Shown: positions 1-10,692 of the stretch, one piece after another
How positions within the stretch are numbered: position 1 is the first letter of the stretch
Layout of the letters: each line of letters opens with the position of its first letter
Assembly (NCBI RefSeq): GCF_003634935.1
Contig: NZ_RBXO01000001.1
Coordinates: 496,001 to 560,000 of the forward strand
Source of the DNA: Saccharothrix australiensis
GTDB lineage: Bacteria; Actinomycetota; Actinomycetes; Mycobacteriales; Pseudonocardiaceae
Length of the DNA: 64,000 nt
Direction: 5' to 3'
Translations under genes and position numbers: made by a program
The notes under the pieces: model-generated
What the model was told of the DNA's origin: nothing
The model's input: the letters and a program-made list of their open reading frames with translations, nothing else
Database searches by the model: none

Positions 1-23
1 ACGCGGTCCCGGACGGGTCTTGA

Positions 24-155
24 GCGGTCCTGACGGCGGCGACACCTGGCCCCTTGTGGCCGGTGGTCATCGGCGCGAGCATCGCTTCCGCCGATGACCC
101 CGACGCCACCGAGGACCCGATGACCCACCACCTCCACCCGCGGGTCGTCGGGTGA
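24..155 (+). CDS. possible tail of an upstream gene (partial, uncertain)
   Basis: This stretch is open to a TGA that overlaps the GTG start of the next gene as GTGA, the coupling also used elsewhere in the window. Third codon positions are strongly G/C, as in real genes here. An in-frame TGA at 21-23 blocks reading from the window edge, so this is either the end of a gene with a frameshift near the edge or a spurious tail. The product is not recognised. Confidence 0.22.
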   Translation, partial: AVLTAATPGPLWPVVIGASIASADDPDATEDPMTHHLHPRVVG

Positions 156-2401
156 TCGCCCGCGACCTCGTCGCGCTCCTGGTCGCGCTGCTCGCCGTCG
201 TGCTGCCCGGAACCGCGCTGCTGCTCGCCCTGGGCGTCCGCCGTCCCGCGTGGCTGGTCGGGCTGTCGCCGGCCGCCTCGGTCGGCGTGGCGACCCTGAC
301 CGCCGTGGTGTGCGCCGTGCCCGGCGTCCGGTACGGACCGCTGCCGCTGGGCGTCGTGACCGCCGTGCTGCTGGCCGTCGGGGTGGCCCGATTAACCGGG
401 TGGCGGCGTCGGCTGCCGACGCGGGGGCGTGGCCTCCGGCCCCCGGTTCCATTGTCCCAGGAGGGACCGACAGAACCGTCGGACGATGTATCGGTGTCGC
501 GCGAGGCATCGGCGGTGTCGAGTGAGACGTCGGCGGTGTCGCATGGGGCGTCGGCGGAACGGCGCGTCGAGCGGGACCCCGGCCACGCGGCCCGACACAC
601 CGCTCCCGGCGCGGCCGACCGGCGGGTGCGCGTCCCGTGGCGGGGTGGTCGGTCGCCCGCGCCGTGGCGTGCCGGGCGGGTCCTCGGCCTGCTGCTGGTG
701 CTCGGCGCGGTCGTGGTGAGCGGCTGGACCTGGTGGGCCGGCCTCGGCACGCTGGCCACGGTGGGCCAGGAGCACGACATGATCACCCACCACCTGGTCA
801 CGGCGTACATCCAGCGCACCGGGCACGGCGCGCCCTGGCAGCTGATGCCGACCGACGTCCTGACCGACTCGGGCGTCGCGTTCTACCCCGCCGGCCTGCA
901 CCTGCTGATGGCGCCGGTCGCGACCCTCGTCGGTGACACCGTGGTCGGCATGAACGCCGTGACGGTGGTCCTGCTCGGCTTCGGCTGGGCCACCTCCGTC
1001 GCGGTCCTGACGCACGTCGCCGCCCGCCGCGCCCGCCTCGCCCCGTCCGCCGCCGCGCTCGCGGCGGGCATCGCCGCCGTGGTCGCCGTCGGGCTCTACC
1101 GGCCGGTGTTCTCGCTGCTCCACGAGGGCGGCATCCTCCCGAACGCGACCACGCTCGTGCTGACGCCGGGGGTGCTCGCCGCCCTGCTGACGCTGCGGCG
1201 CGGCTGGGCGCCGGCGGTCGGCGCGGGCATCGGGGCCGTCGGCGCGCTGGCCGTGCACCCGAGCGCGCTCGCGTCGGTCGGCGTCAGCCTGCTCGGCTGG
1301 TGGGTCGGCGACGCGCTGACCAGGGGCGGCCCGCGCCGCATCGCCGCCGCGCTGCCCCGGTTGGCGCTGGTGGGCGCGGTGGCCCTGGTGGCGGGCGCGC
1401 CGGTGCTGGCGCAGGTGTTCGGCGTGGCGGGCGGCGCGTCGAGCGCGGGCGCGGACGTCGGGCCTGCCCCGTTCGGCCCGGCGCTGGGCAACGCGGTGGC
1501 GCTGGCCTACAGCGGGTACGTCAAGGACTACGAGGGCCAGGCGCAGGTCTGGGCCGCGGCCCTGGCGCTGCTGGGCGTCGTGGCGGTGCTGGTGACCCGG
1601 CGCGCCCTGGGCACCCTGACCGCGTGGGCGGGCTGGCTCCTGGTCGAGGTCGCGTTCCTGAGCAGTCCGGCGCGCGGCGCGGACGCCCTGGTCACCGGCT
1701 TCTTCTACCACGCCCACCTGCGGGTCTGGTCGCACCTGTCGCTGTTCGCGCCGGTGCTGGCCGGGCTGGGCGTGGTCCTGGCGGCGTCCGGCGTGGCGCT
1801 GTGGTCGGCCCGCCTCGCGCGGGCGGTGCGGCCGGGGGTGCGCTGGGCCGCGGTGGCGCTGGCCGCCGCCGCCGGCGTGGCGTACCTGGTGTGGCCCGCG
1901 TCGGGCTACGCGCGGGTGGAGAGCCGCTACCTGGCCACCCGGTACGCGACGCCGGACTTCGTGCGGGTCGACGGCGACGACGAGAAGGCGATCGACTGGC
2001 TGGCGGACCGCGTGCGCCCCGGCGAGCGGGTGCTGAACTCCGCCAACGACGGCTCCACGTTCCTGTACGTGCGCGCGGGCCTGCCGATCGTCAACACCAG
2101 CTCGCTCGGCAACGCGAAGTCGCCGCACACCTACCGCCTGCTCAAGAGCTTCAACCGCTTCCCCTCCGACGCCGGGGTGCGGGCCGCGCTGCGCGACCTG
2201 AACGTCCGCTGGGTGTACGTCGACACCCGCGCGCCGACGATCGGCGCGGGCTCGTCACCGGAGGACTGGGTCGGCGGCTTCCTGTTCTCGACCGCCGCCG
2301 GCCTGCGCGACCTCGACGGGCTGCCCGGCCTGGAACTCGCCTTCCGGTCCGGCACGGTGTCGGTGTACGGGCTGGACCTCGGCGCGGCGGAGTCGCCCTG
2401 A
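152..2401 (+). CDS. polytopic membrane protein, DUF6541-like (GT-C type)
   Basis: This is a 749-aa integral membrane protein with two hydrophobic segments at the N-terminus, a charged Arg/Ser-rich loop at about residues 90-175, then roughly ten further hydrophobic segments and a soluble C-terminal part from about residue 600. The architecture resembles DUF6541/GT-C proteins, which use polyprenyl-linked sugars outside the membrane. A membrane GT-C-type protein, Rv3779, also lies beside bpa and the galactan genes in M. tuberculosis. It starts with GTG at 152 and heads an operon of glycosyltransferases and a flippase. The donor and acceptor cannot be read from sequence. A role in extracytoplasmic polysaccharide assembly is inferred. 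Confidence 0.75.
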   Translation: MIARDLVALLVALLAVVLPGTALLLALGVRRPAWLVGLSPAASVGVATLTAVVCAVPGVRYGPLPLGVVTAVLLAVGVARLTGWRRRLPTRGRGLRPPVPLSQEGPTEPSDDVSVSREASAVSSETSAVSHGASAERRVERDPGHAARHTAPGAADRRVRVPWRGGRSPAPWRAGRVLGLLLVLGAVVVSGWTWWAGLGTLATVGQEHDMITHHLVTAYIQRTGHGAPWQLMPTDVLTDSGVAFYPAGLHLLMAPVATLVGDTVVGMNAVTVVLLGFGWATSVAVLTHVAARRARLAPSAAALAAGIAAVVAVGLYRPVFSLLHEGGILPNATTLVLTPGVLAALLTLRRGWAPAVGAGIGAVGALAVHPSALASVGVSLLGWWVGDALTRGGPRRIAAALPRLALVGAVALVAGAPVLAQVFGVAGGASSAGADVGPAPFGPALGNAVALAYSGYVKDYEGQAQVWAAALALLGVVAVLVTRRALGTLTAWAGWLLVEVAFLSSPARGADALVTGFFYHAHLRVWSHLSLFAPVLAGLGVVLAASGVALWSARLARAVRPGVRWAAVALAAAAGVAYLVWPASGYARVESRYLATRYATPDFVRVDGDDEKAIDWLADRVRPGERVLNSANDGSTFLYVRAGLPIVNTSSLGNAKSPHTYRLLKSFNRFPSDAGVRAALRDLNVRWVYVDTRAPTIGAGSSPEDWVGGFLFSTAAGLRDLDGLPGLELAFRSGTVSVYGLDLGAAESP

Positions 2402-2448
2402 CCGCCCCTGGGCGTCGGCCGTCACCCGTCCGCTGGATACTGTGAGGC

Positions 2449-3456
2449 GTGACGAGCCGGAGCGATGTCCCCAGCCTCAGCGTTGTCATCCCGGTGTTCA
2501 ACGAACCCGACTGGATCGGCCGCTCGGTCGGCGCGCTGCGCACCGCGCTGGCGAACGCCGAGTGGGACGCGGAGATCGTCGTCGTGGACGACGGCAGCAC
2601 CGACGACACACCGGAACGGCTCGCGGAGCTGCCCGGCGTCACGGTGGTGACCCAGCCGAACGGCGGCCGGTTCGCCGCCCGGTTCGCGGGCATCACCAGG
2701 GCGTCCGGCGAACTGGTGATGCTGCTGGACAGCCGCGTGCTCCTGGAGCCGGGCTCGCTGGTGTTCCTGCGCGACCAGTTGCTGGAGCACCCCGAGCGCA
2801 CGGTGTGGAACGGGCACATCAACAGCGACGACACGGGCAACCCGTACGGCGCGTTCATGCAGGGCCTGGTCGCCGTCGGGTGGCGGCGGTACGTGGCGAA
2901 CCCGCGCCTGACGTCGTTCACCGCCGAGGAGTTCGACGCCTTCCCCAAGGGCACGACGCTGTTCGTCGCGCCGCGCAAGCTGCTGGAGGAGGCCGCCACC
3001 TCGTTCACCTCGCTCTACGACGACGTGCGGCTGGCCAGCGACGACACCCGGATGCTGCGCTGGGTGTCCGAGCAGGGCCCGATCTTCCTCGCGCCGGACT
3101 TCGCCGCGCGGTACATCAGCCGCGACTCGCTGCCGAAGTTCGTCAAGCACGCCTACTTCCGGGGCAGCACGTTCGTCGACGGCTACCTCGACTCGCCCGG
3201 CCCGGTGCGCAACGCGGCGTTCGCCGCGGGCGGCGTCGGCCTCGCGGGGCTGGTCCTGCTGCTGCGCAAGCCGAAGGCGGCCGTGGTGCTGGCCGCCGCC
3301 GGTTCCGCGGCGGCGGGCGCGGTGGTGCGCAGGTGCGGCGGCTCGAAGGCCCAGTCGCTGGCCGTCGCCAAGCTGCTGACGCTGTTCGCCGCGTGCTTCG
3401 GCGCGGGCGCGGCGCGCGGGCTGGCGCTGGCGCTGCGCAAGCGGCTGGGCAGGTGA
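2449..3456 (+). CDS. family 2 glycosyltransferase with C-terminal membrane segments
   Basis: This is a 335-aa GT-A fold glycosyltransferase. Residues 8-110 carry the GT2 signature: SVVIPVFNEPDWIGRS, then VVVDDGSTDDTPE, then a LLDSRV segment in place of the usual DxD. Two hydrophobic segments near residues 250-300 suggest membrane attachment. It transfers an unknown activated sugar in the cytoplasm or on a lipid carrier. The GTG start at 2449 lies 5 bases after TACTGT (2438-2443), a good -10 hexamer, so a leaderless transcript can start here in addition to read-through from the upstream gene. It belongs to the 0.15-5.9 kb polysaccharide operon. Confidence 0.85.
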   Translation: MTSRSDVPSLSVVIPVFNEPDWIGRSVGALRTALANAEWDAEIVVVDDGSTDDTPERLAELPGVTVVTQPNGGRFAARFAGITRASGELVMLLDSRVLLEPGSLVFLRDQLLEHPERTVWNGHINSDDTGNPYGAFMQGLVAVGWRRYVANPRLTSFTAEEFDAFPKGTTLFVAPRKLLEEAATSFTSLYDDVRLASDDTRMLRWVSEQGPIFLAPDFAARYISRDSLPKFVKHAYFRGSTFVDGYLDSPGPVRNAAFAAGGVGLAGLVLLLRKPKAAVVLAAAGSAAAGAVVRRCGGSKAQSLAVAKLLTLFAACFGAGAARGLALALRKRLGR

Positions 3457-3505
3457 GCGGGCGGGTGCCCGGACGGGTGTCCGCGTCCGGGGGAGTGGTC
3501 CACCG

Positions 3506-4771
3506 GTGAGCGGCGCGGCGCCCGCGGCGGGGCGGTCGCTGGGCGCCGTCGGCCTCGCGACGCTCCTCGGCGCGGCCCTCGGGTACCCGTTGCTGATCGT
3601 CGCCGGGCGCGTGCTGTCGCCCGCCGACGCGGAGGTCTTCCTGACGTTCTGGGGCCTGGTGTTCGGCGCGGGCGCGGCGATGGCGCCCATCGAGCAGGAG
3701 GTGTCCCGGCAGGCCGCGCTGGCCGACGTGGCGGGCCGCCGGACCGGGTTCGGCGCGGTGCAGGTGGTCGCCGTCTGCGCGATCGGCGTCGTGCTGCTCG
3801 GGTTGGCCGTGCTGCTGCCGCCGGTCGCCTCCCGGCTGTTCGGGTCGGACGGGACGATCGCGGCGGTGGCCGCGGCGGGCGGGCTCGGGTTCGCGTTCCA
3901 GTTCGGGCTGCGCGGGCTGCTGATCGGGCACCACCGGGTCAACCCCTACAGCGCGCTGGTGGTGGCCGAGGCGCTGCTGCGGGCCGTGCTGCTGGGCGGG
4001 TTCGTCCTGGTCGGCCTCACCGGGCTGGTGCCGCTGACCATCGCGGTGGCCGCCGGGTCGTTCGCGTGGCTGGCGTTCGCCTGGCGCGGCCGTCCGCTGC
4101 TGGACCCGAGGACCGACCGCGAGCCGTGGGGCGCGGTCGTGCGGCGGATGTTCTTCCTGGTGCTCAGCGCGGGCCTCAACGCCAGCGTGCTCACCGGCTA
4201 CCCGGCGATCATGAAGCTGTTCAAGGACCCGTCGGACGGCGACTCGCTGTCCGCGCTGTTCTTCGCGCTCACCGTGGCGCGGCTGCCGCTGCTGCTGCTG
4301 TCGCCCGTGCAGGCGATGGCGGTGCCGGCGGTCGTGCGGCTGTCCGCCGACGCGGACGGGCGGCGCAGGCTGCGGGCGCTGCTGGCCAAGGGAGCGGGCG
4401 TCGCGGTGGGCGTGGCCGCGCTCGGCACCGCGTTCGGCGCGCTGCTGGGACCGTGGGCGGTGCGGTTCGTCTTCGGCGAGAGCTACGTGGTCGAGTCGTG
4501 GGCCGTGGCGGGCCTGGTGTGGTCGTCGGTCCTGCTGGGCGCGGTGATGCTGCTGGCGGCCGTGCTGGTGGCCCGCAAGCAGGTCGACGCGGTGCTGCTG
4601 CTGTGGGCGCTGGTGGCCGCGTCGAGCGTGCTGGTGCTGTGGCTCTCGCCCGGCGACATCGTCCTGCGGGCGGTCCTCGGGCTGGTCGTCGCGCCCACCG
4701 CCGGCCTCGTCCTGGGCGCCTGGCTCGTCCTTAGGGAACGCGCCGGCAGTCCCGCCGAACCGACTCGTTAG
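3506..4771 (+). CDS. polysaccharide flippase (MOP/Wzx-like)
   Basis: This 421-aa protein is nearly all membrane segments, with about 12 hydrophobic helices. It looks like the oligosaccharide flippase family of the MOP superfamily, whose members move lipid-linked saccharides across the membrane. Family membership rests on length, topology and context between two GT2 genes; there is no short diagnostic motif. The GTG start follows a GGGGGAG at about 3489-3495. The stop codon TAG is part of the TAGGCT box that probably drives the next gene. Confidence 0.8.
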   Translation: MSGAAPAAGRSLGAVGLATLLGAALGYPLLIVAGRVLSPADAEVFLTFWGLVFGAGAAMAPIEQEVSRQAALADVAGRRTGFGAVQVVAVCAIGVVLLGLAVLLPPVASRLFGSDGTIAAVAAAGGLGFAFQFGLRGLLIGHHRVNPYSALVVAEALLRAVLLGGFVLVGLTGLVPLTIAVAAGSFAWLAFAWRGRPLLDPRTDREPWGAVVRRMFFLVLSAGLNASVLTGYPAIMKLFKDPSDGDSLSALFFALTVARLPLLLLSPVQAMAVPAVVRLSADADGRRRLRALLAKGAGVAVGVAALGTAFGALLGPWAVRFVFGESYVVESWAVAGLVWSSVLLGAVMLLAAVLVARKQVDAVLLLWALVAASSVLVLWLSPGDIVLRAVLGLVVAPTAGLVLGAWLVLRERAGSPAEPTR

Positions 4772-4780
4772 GCTGCGCCC

Positions 4781-5521
4781 GTGTCTGACTCGGTCGACCT
4801 GCGTCGAGTGCTGGTCGTTATGCCGGCGCTGAACGAAGAACACAACATCGACAAGATCGTCGCCGAGGTGCTGGCGGAGCTGCCGGAGGTCGGCGTCCTC
4901 GTCGTCGACGACGGTTCCACCGACCGCACCGCCGAGCGGGCGCGGGCGAGCGGCGCGCAGGTGGCGCGGCTCGCCGTCAACCTCGGTGTCGGCGGCGCCA
5001 TGCGCACCGGCTTCCGCTACGCCGTGCGCCACGGCTACCAGGTCGTGATCCAGGTCGACGCCGACGGCCAGCACAACCCGGCCGAGGTGCCCGACCTGCT
5101 GCGCGAGCTGGCGCACGCCGACCTGGTGATCGGCGCGCGGTTCGCGGGCAAGGGCGAGTACAAGGCCCGCGGCCCGCGGCGGTGGGCGATGAAGGTGTTC
5201 TCCGTGGTGCTGTCCTGGCTGTCCGGCACGAAGCTGACGGACGTGACGTCCGGCTTCAAGGCGTCCGGCCCGCGCGCGGTCGCCCTGTTCGCGCAGCACT
5301 ACCCGGCGGAGTACCTCGGTGACACGCTGGAGTCGCTGGTGATGGCCGTCCGGGCGGGCCTGAAGGTCCGCCAGGTGCCGGTGGCCATGCGGGTGCGGAT
5401 GACCGGCACGCCGAGCACCTCACCCGTCAAGTCCGCCGTGTACCTGCTGCGGGCGTCCCTGGCGTTGATGTTGGCCCTGATGCGCCGCAAGCCCGCCAAG
5501 GGCTTGACCGAAGCCGCCTAG
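4781..5521 (+). CDS. GT2 glycosyltransferase, DPM1-like (polyprenyl-phosphate sugar synthase type)
   Basis: At 246 aa this protein has the compact domain of dolichyl/polyprenyl-phosphate mannosyl- or glucosyltransferases: VVMPALNEEHNIDKI (residues 8-22), VVDDGSTDRT, then the QVDADGQHNP metal-binding motif and a conserved TDVTSGFKA segment. There are no transmembrane helices, as in the soluble DPM1 class. It probably makes a polyprenyl-phosphate sugar donor for membrane enzymes such as the DUF6541 protein at the start of the operon. GTG at 4781 is 6 bases after TAGGCT (4769-4774), which fits a leaderless internal promoter. Confidence 0.85.
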   Translation: MSDSVDLRRVLVVMPALNEEHNIDKIVAEVLAELPEVGVLVVDDGSTDRTAERARASGAQVARLAVNLGVGGAMRTGFRYAVRHGYQVVIQVDADGQHNPAEVPDLLRELAHADLVIGARFAGKGEYKARGPRRWAMKVFSVVLSWLSGTKLTDVTSGFKASGPRAVALFAQHYPAEYLGDTLESLVMAVRAGLKVRQVPVAMRVRMTGTPSTSPVKSAVYLLRASLALMLALMRRKPAKGLTEAA

Positions 5522-5534
5522 GAGGTCGGCCACC

Positions 5535-5927
5535 ATGCCTGAGTGGCGGTTGTTGATCATCGTGCTCGCCGTGATGGTGCTGATCGTCGTCGTGGAGATG
5601 ATGCGGCGGCGCAAGCTGCGCGAGAAGTACGCGGCGATGTGGCTGCTGGTCGGCGTCGGCGTGGTCGTGATGGGCGCCGTGCCCGGCCTGCCGTCGTGGC
5701 TGGCGAGCCTGACCGGCGTGGAGCTGGCGGCGAACTTCCTGTTCGCGGTCGCGGCGGTCGTCCTGCTGTTCGTGGTGCTGCAACTGAGCAGCGAGGTCGG
5801 GCACCTGGAGGAGGAGGTGCGCACGACCGTCGAGGAGATCGCCCTGCTGCGGTGCGAGCTGGAGGACGCGAAGCGCGAGCTGGACTCCCGGCTGACCGCG
5901 GCGGAGGACCGGCTTCAGAGGTCGTAG
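5535..5927 (+). CDS. DUF2304 domain membrane protein
   Basis: This is a 130-aa protein with three hydrophobic helices (residues 5-22, 36-55 and 60-80) followed by a charged coiled-coil-like tail rich in E, R and L. It matches DUF2304 in size and layout, and such genes commonly sit next to DPM1-like GT2 genes, as here. AGGAGG (5520-5525) lies 9 bases before the ATG and overlaps the previous stop, indicating translational coupling. The function is unknown; a role as membrane partner of the adjacent glycosyltransferase is inferred. Its 3' end overlaps the convergent DUF397 gene by 13 bases. Confidence 0.8.
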   Translation: MPEWRLLIIVLAVMVLIVVVEMMRRRKLREKYAAMWLLVGVGVVVMGAVPGLPSWLASLTGVELAANFLFAVAAVVLLFVVLQLSSEVGHLEEEVRTTVEEIALLRCELEDAKRELDSRLTAAEDRLQRS

Positions 5928-6109
5928 TCGCCGTCCTTGACGCCGGCGACGAACACGGCCCACTCCTCGTGGGTGAACACGGCCGTGCCGGCGTCGGGCC
6001 TCAGGTTGTTGCGCACGTGCACCGCGTCGTCGGTGAACTTGGTCTCGACGCAGGTGCCGCCGTTCGTCGTGCGGCGTGGCAGGAACCACGCGTTGGACTG
6101 GAGAGGCAT
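5915..6109 (-). CDS. DUF397 domain small protein (Scr2-like partner)
   Basis: This 64-aa protein has the DUF397 pattern: a near N-terminal NAWF segment, a CVETKF segment, VHVRNN, and a C-terminal FTHEEWAVFVAGVKDGDYD. DUF397 proteins are actinobacterial partners of Scr1/WhiJ-type regulators and control development or secondary metabolism in Streptomyces. The regulator is directly upstream, 12 bases away, so the two are probably co-transcribed. Some authors call these pairs toxin-antitoxin systems; that activity is not shown by the sequence. Confidence 0.9.
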   Translation of the reverse strand: MPLQSNAWFLPRRTTNGGTCVETKFTDDAVHVRNNLRPDAGTAVFTHEEWAVFVAGVKDGDYDL

Positions 6110-6121
6110 ACGTTCAGTATT

Positions 6122-7003
6122 TCACCGGCTCCCGCTGCTCGACTCCGCCAGTTGATCCAGGGTTTCCCGCATGATCCGCGTGCTGGCCTCCCGGCTGAGC
6201 GCCATCCCCCTCATCAGGTCGAGGTGGTGGGTGGCCTGCTCGACCACGGACGGTCTGTCCTGGATGGTCTCCCGGCCGTAGCTGTCGGTGAGGAGGATGT
6301 CCGGCGCGGGCGGTGGGAAGCGGTGCAGGGTCGCGATCATGCCCCGGAACGCGTGCGGGCCGCCGTCGAACGGCATCACCTGGATGATCACGTTGTCGCT
6401 GCGCGTGTTCAGCTCGATCAAGTGCTCGACCTGCCGCCGGGTGGTGTTCCGGTCGCCGATGATCGTCCGGAGCGCGCCCTCGCCGAGGATGCACCAGTAG
6501 CGCAGCGGAGGTCGGTGCGTGCGGGTCAGCAGCTTGCCCCGCTCCATCCTCAGGTCGAGCAGTTTCGCCACCTCGTCCGGTCGACCGCTCCAGGACCAGT
6601 CCAGCAACGCCTTCGCGTAGCCGGGCACCTGGAGGATGCCCGGCACGAGTTCGCCGCTGTAGCAGAGCGACGACACGGCCTGCGCTTCCAGGTCCACGAT
6701 CCGGCGGTGGTTGTTCGGTACGGTGGCCGCGGTGTAGGGACTGGGCGCTCGCCGGCCGCGGGCGGTTCGCGCGAACCGCAACAATTCGGCCCTTTCGTCG
6801 CCCACGACGCCGAAGTGGTCGAGCAGCCGTTCCAGCTCGACGGGTTTGGGTCGTGACCGGCCGGTTTCCAGGTCGCCGATCTTCGAAACCGTGCAGCCGA
6901 GCAGCGTGGCCGCTTCCTCGCGCGTCACCTTCGCGTGTTCGCGCATCCGGCGCAGGGTCGCGGCGACCTGCACGTGCTCGGTGTGGACCCGCCGGACGGT
7001 CAT
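6122..7003 (-). CDS. Scr1-family helix-turn-helix regulator (DUF5753)
   Basis: This 293-aa regulator has an N-terminal Xre-type helix-turn-helix at about residues 12-65 (TREEAATLLGCTVSKIGDLE) and a C-terminal DUF5753 domain (residues 90-280, including a conserved VMPFDGGPHA stretch). It pairs with the DUF397 gene immediately downstream. ATG at 7003 is preceded by GGAGGGG with 8 bases spacing and is preferred over the GTG at 7012. A short dyad, ATCTC-CT-GAGAT (7024-7035), lies in the promoter and could be its operator. The regulated genes are unknown; the divergent small gene is the obvious candidate. Confidence 0.88.
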   Translation of the reverse strand: MTVRRVHTEHVQVAATLRRMREHAKVTREEAATLLGCTVSKIGDLETGRSRPKPVELERLLDHFGVVGDERAELLRFARTARGRRAPSPYTAATVPNNHRRIVDLEAQAVSSLCYSGELVPGILQVPGYAKALLDWSWSGRPDEVAKLLDLRMERGKLLTRTHRPPLRYWCILGEGALRTIIGDRNTTRRQVEHLIELNTRSDNVIIQVMPFDGGPHAFRGMIATLHRFPPPAPDILLTDSYGRETIQDRPSVVEQATHHLDLMRGMALSREASTRIMRETLDQLAESSSGSR

Positions 7004-7023
7004 GTGCCGCACCCCTCCAATCG

Positions 7024-7035
7024 ATCTCCTGAGAT
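7024..7035. promoter_or_regulatory. short dyad in the Scr1 promoter
   Basis: The arms ATCTC and GAGAT are separated by CT, about 20 bases upstream of the Scr1-type regulator start and within the divergent spacer. It is a plausible autoregulatory operator. No consensus can be checked from one copy. Confidence 0.3.
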
Positions 7036-7107
7036 TAGCGAGTTTTTCACGTCCGTAACGTCACTCGTCTGGGTAAATGTCAATCCTTACGCACGTAGAT
7101 ACGGTGA

Positions 7108-8598
<1,491 letters not shown>

Positions 8599-8610
8599 CG
8601 CCCGGCCGGC

Positions 8611-8639
8611 ACCGCGTCGCCCGCGGCGGGCGACGCGGT
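8611..8639 (+). terminator. hairpin between glf and glfT2
   Basis: A perfect 12-bp stem (8611-8622 with 8628-8639) has a 5-base loop and lies just after the glf stop. There is no T tract, as is common for actinomycete terminators. It may end or attenuate glf mRNA before glfT2. Confidence 0.6.
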
Positions 8640-8752
8640 ATGGTCGCTGGTACCACTCGATAGCCAGGCAGAGCCATCCGGGGTAGCGCCCACGCGGTGG
8701 CGGCCGACACCAGAACCTCGAACCGCTCCGCTGGTTCGCCGGAGGAAAGCAC

Positions 8753-10642
8753 GTGACCGAGCACAGCTCCAGTGGCGGCATCGACCCGACCAAGGTGCTC
8801 CAGCGGGTGATCCTGCCCCGCGACGAGGACCCGCTGGACGTCCGTCCGCTGTACCTGGACGAGCCGGACAACGTGCACTCGCACGTGTCGTCCCGTCGTT
8901 CGGTGACCGTCCCGGCGTCGGCGAAGGTGTCGTTCGCCTCCTACTTCAACGCGTTCCCGGCCAGCTACTGGAAGCGGTGGACGGTCGTCGACGAGGTCGT
9001 GCTGCGCCTGCGGGTCCGCGGCGAGGGCCGGATCGACGTCTACCGGTCCAAGCCGAACGGCGACCCGATCCACCTCGACGGCGGCCCGGTCCGCTCGCGC
9101 GACGGCTGGACCCACGTCGAGCACCGGGTCAGCCTGAAGCCGTTCGAGGACGGCGGCTGGATCTGGTTCGACGTGTTCACCGACGACCACACGCTGGAGA
9201 TCGGCGAGGCCGCCTGGACGGCCGACCAGGCGCTGCCCCCGCAGAAGGTCGCCATCGGCATGACCACCATGCGGCCGGTGGACGCGGTCATCGCGCTGCG
9301 CGCGCTGGGCGAGGACCCGGTCGTGCTGGACGTCGTGCAGAAGGTGTTCGTCGCCGACCAGGGCGCGGTGAAGGTCCGGGACACCGAGGGCTACGCCGAG
9401 GCCGTCAGGCTGCTCGGCGACAAGCTGGAGGTGATCGAGCAGGACAACCTCGGGGGCTCCGGCGGCTTCACGCGCGGCCTCTACGAGGCCATCGAGCACA
9501 CCGACGTCGACCAGATCATGCTGATGGACGACGACATCCGGCTGGAGCCGGACGCGGTGCTGCGCTCGAACGCGTTCGCGCGGGCGGCGGCGCAGCCGGT
9601 CGTCGTCGGCAGCCACATGTTGAACCTCCAGGCCCGCGCCCGCCTGCACAGCATGGGCGAGGTCGTCGACCTGGCCTCGGGCTACTGGCGGCCGGCGCCG
9701 GGCGCGGTCACCGACCACGACTTCGGCGAGGAGTCGCTGCGCGAGAGCCCCAAGCTGCACCTGCGCATCAACTCCACCTACAACGGCTGGTGGATGTGCC
9801 TGTTCCCGCGCGAGGTCGTGCAGCGCACCGGCTACCCGCTGCCGCTGTTCATCAAGTGGGACGACGCGGAGTACTCGCTGCGCGCCCTGGAGAACGGCTA
9901 CCCGACGGTGTCGCTGCCCGGCTCGGCCGTGTGGCACATGCCGTGGACGGACAAGAACGACGCCACCGACTGGCAGGCGTACTTCCACACCCGCAACCGG
10001 CTGGTGCTGGCGGCCCTGCACAGCCCGTACGACATCCGGTCGACGCTGCTCAAGCAGGGCCTGAAGCTGTCGCTGCGGCACCTGCTGTCGATGGAGTACT
10101 CGACGGTGGCCGTGCAGCAGAAGGCCATCGAGGACTTCCTCGCCGGCCCGGCCAAGCTGTTCGAGTCGCTGCGGACGGCGCTGCCGGAGATCCAGGCGCT
10201 GCGCAAGACGTACTCGGACGCGCAGGTGCTGCCGTCGGCCCGCGAGTTCCCGCCGCCGACGTTCGACATGGTGCGCGCGGAGTCGATGCTGAGGCCGCCG
10301 ACGAACCCGGCGACGATCGCGGCCGAGGCGGCGAAGGCGCTGGTGCACAACCTGCGCGCGCCGGACGCGGCCACCGCGGAGCGCCCGCAGATCAACGTGC
10401 CCGCGACGAACGCCCGGTGGTTCCTGCTGGGCAACCTGGACAGCGCGACGGTGTCGAACGCCGACGGCAGCGGGGTGGCGTTCCGCAAGCGCGACCCGAA
10501 GGAGTTCAAGCAGCTCATGGCGCGGGCGGTGCGCAACTACCGCCGGCTGGGCCAGGAGTGGCCGCGGCTGAAGCAGGTCTACCGCGACGCGCTGCCCGAA
10601 CTCACGTCGGTCGAGGCGTGGCGCAAGGTCTTCGAGAACTAG
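8753..10642 (+). CDS. glfT2: galactofuranosyltransferase GlfT2
   Basis: This 629-aa protein is close in length to mycobacterial GlfT2. It polymerises galactofuranose from UDP-Galf onto the lipid-linked primer with alternating beta-1,5/1,6 linkages. An N-terminal beta-barrel domain (about 1-165) precedes the GT-A domain. The metal-binding DDD is at residues 259-261 (LMDDDIRLEPD) and a WDDAEYSLRALENGY segment follows at 369, matching the catalytic Asp pair of the family. The C-terminal helical part is present. The GTG start follows GGAGGAAAG. It ends against the convergent glfT1 operon. Confidence 0.95.
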   Translation: MTEHSSSGGIDPTKVLQRVILPRDEDPLDVRPLYLDEPDNVHSHVSSRRSVTVPASAKVSFASYFNAFPASYWKRWTVVDEVVLRLRVRGEGRIDVYRSKPNGDPIHLDGGPVRSRDGWTHVEHRVSLKPFEDGGWIWFDVFTDDHTLEIGEAAWTADQALPPQKVAIGMTTMRPVDAVIALRALGEDPVVLDVVQKVFVADQGAVKVRDTEGYAEAVRLLGDKLEVIEQDNLGGSGGFTRGLYEAIEHTDVDQIMLMDDDIRLEPDAVLRSNAFARAAAQPVVVGSHMLNLQARARLHSMGEVVDLASGYWRPAPGAVTDHDFGEESLRESPKLHLRINSTYNGWWMCLFPREVVQRTGYPLPLFIKWDDAEYSLRALENGYPTVSLPGSAVWHMPWTDKNDATDWQAYFHTRNRLVLAALHSPYDIRSTLLKQGLKLSLRHLLSMEYSTVAVQQKAIEDFLAGPAKLFESLRTALPEIQALRKTYSDAQVLPSAREFPPPTFDMVRAESMLRPPTNPATIAAEAAKALVHNLRAPDAATAERPQINVPATNARWFLLGNLDSATVSNADGSGVAFRKRDPKEFKQLMARAVRNYRRLGQEWPRLKQVYRDALPELTSVEAWRKVFEN

Positions 10643-10646
10643 TGGC

Positions 10647-10687
10647 TGTGGCGCGTTGACCTGCCTGCGGCAGGTCAACGCGCCACA
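10647..10687. terminator. bidirectional hairpin between glfT2 and glfT1
   Basis: A perfect 19-bp inverted repeat (10647-10665 with 10669-10687) with a 3-base TGC loop fills the 50-base convergent spacer. It probably ends both transcripts. Neither side has a long T run. Confidence 0.8.
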
Positions 10688-10692
10688 CTCGA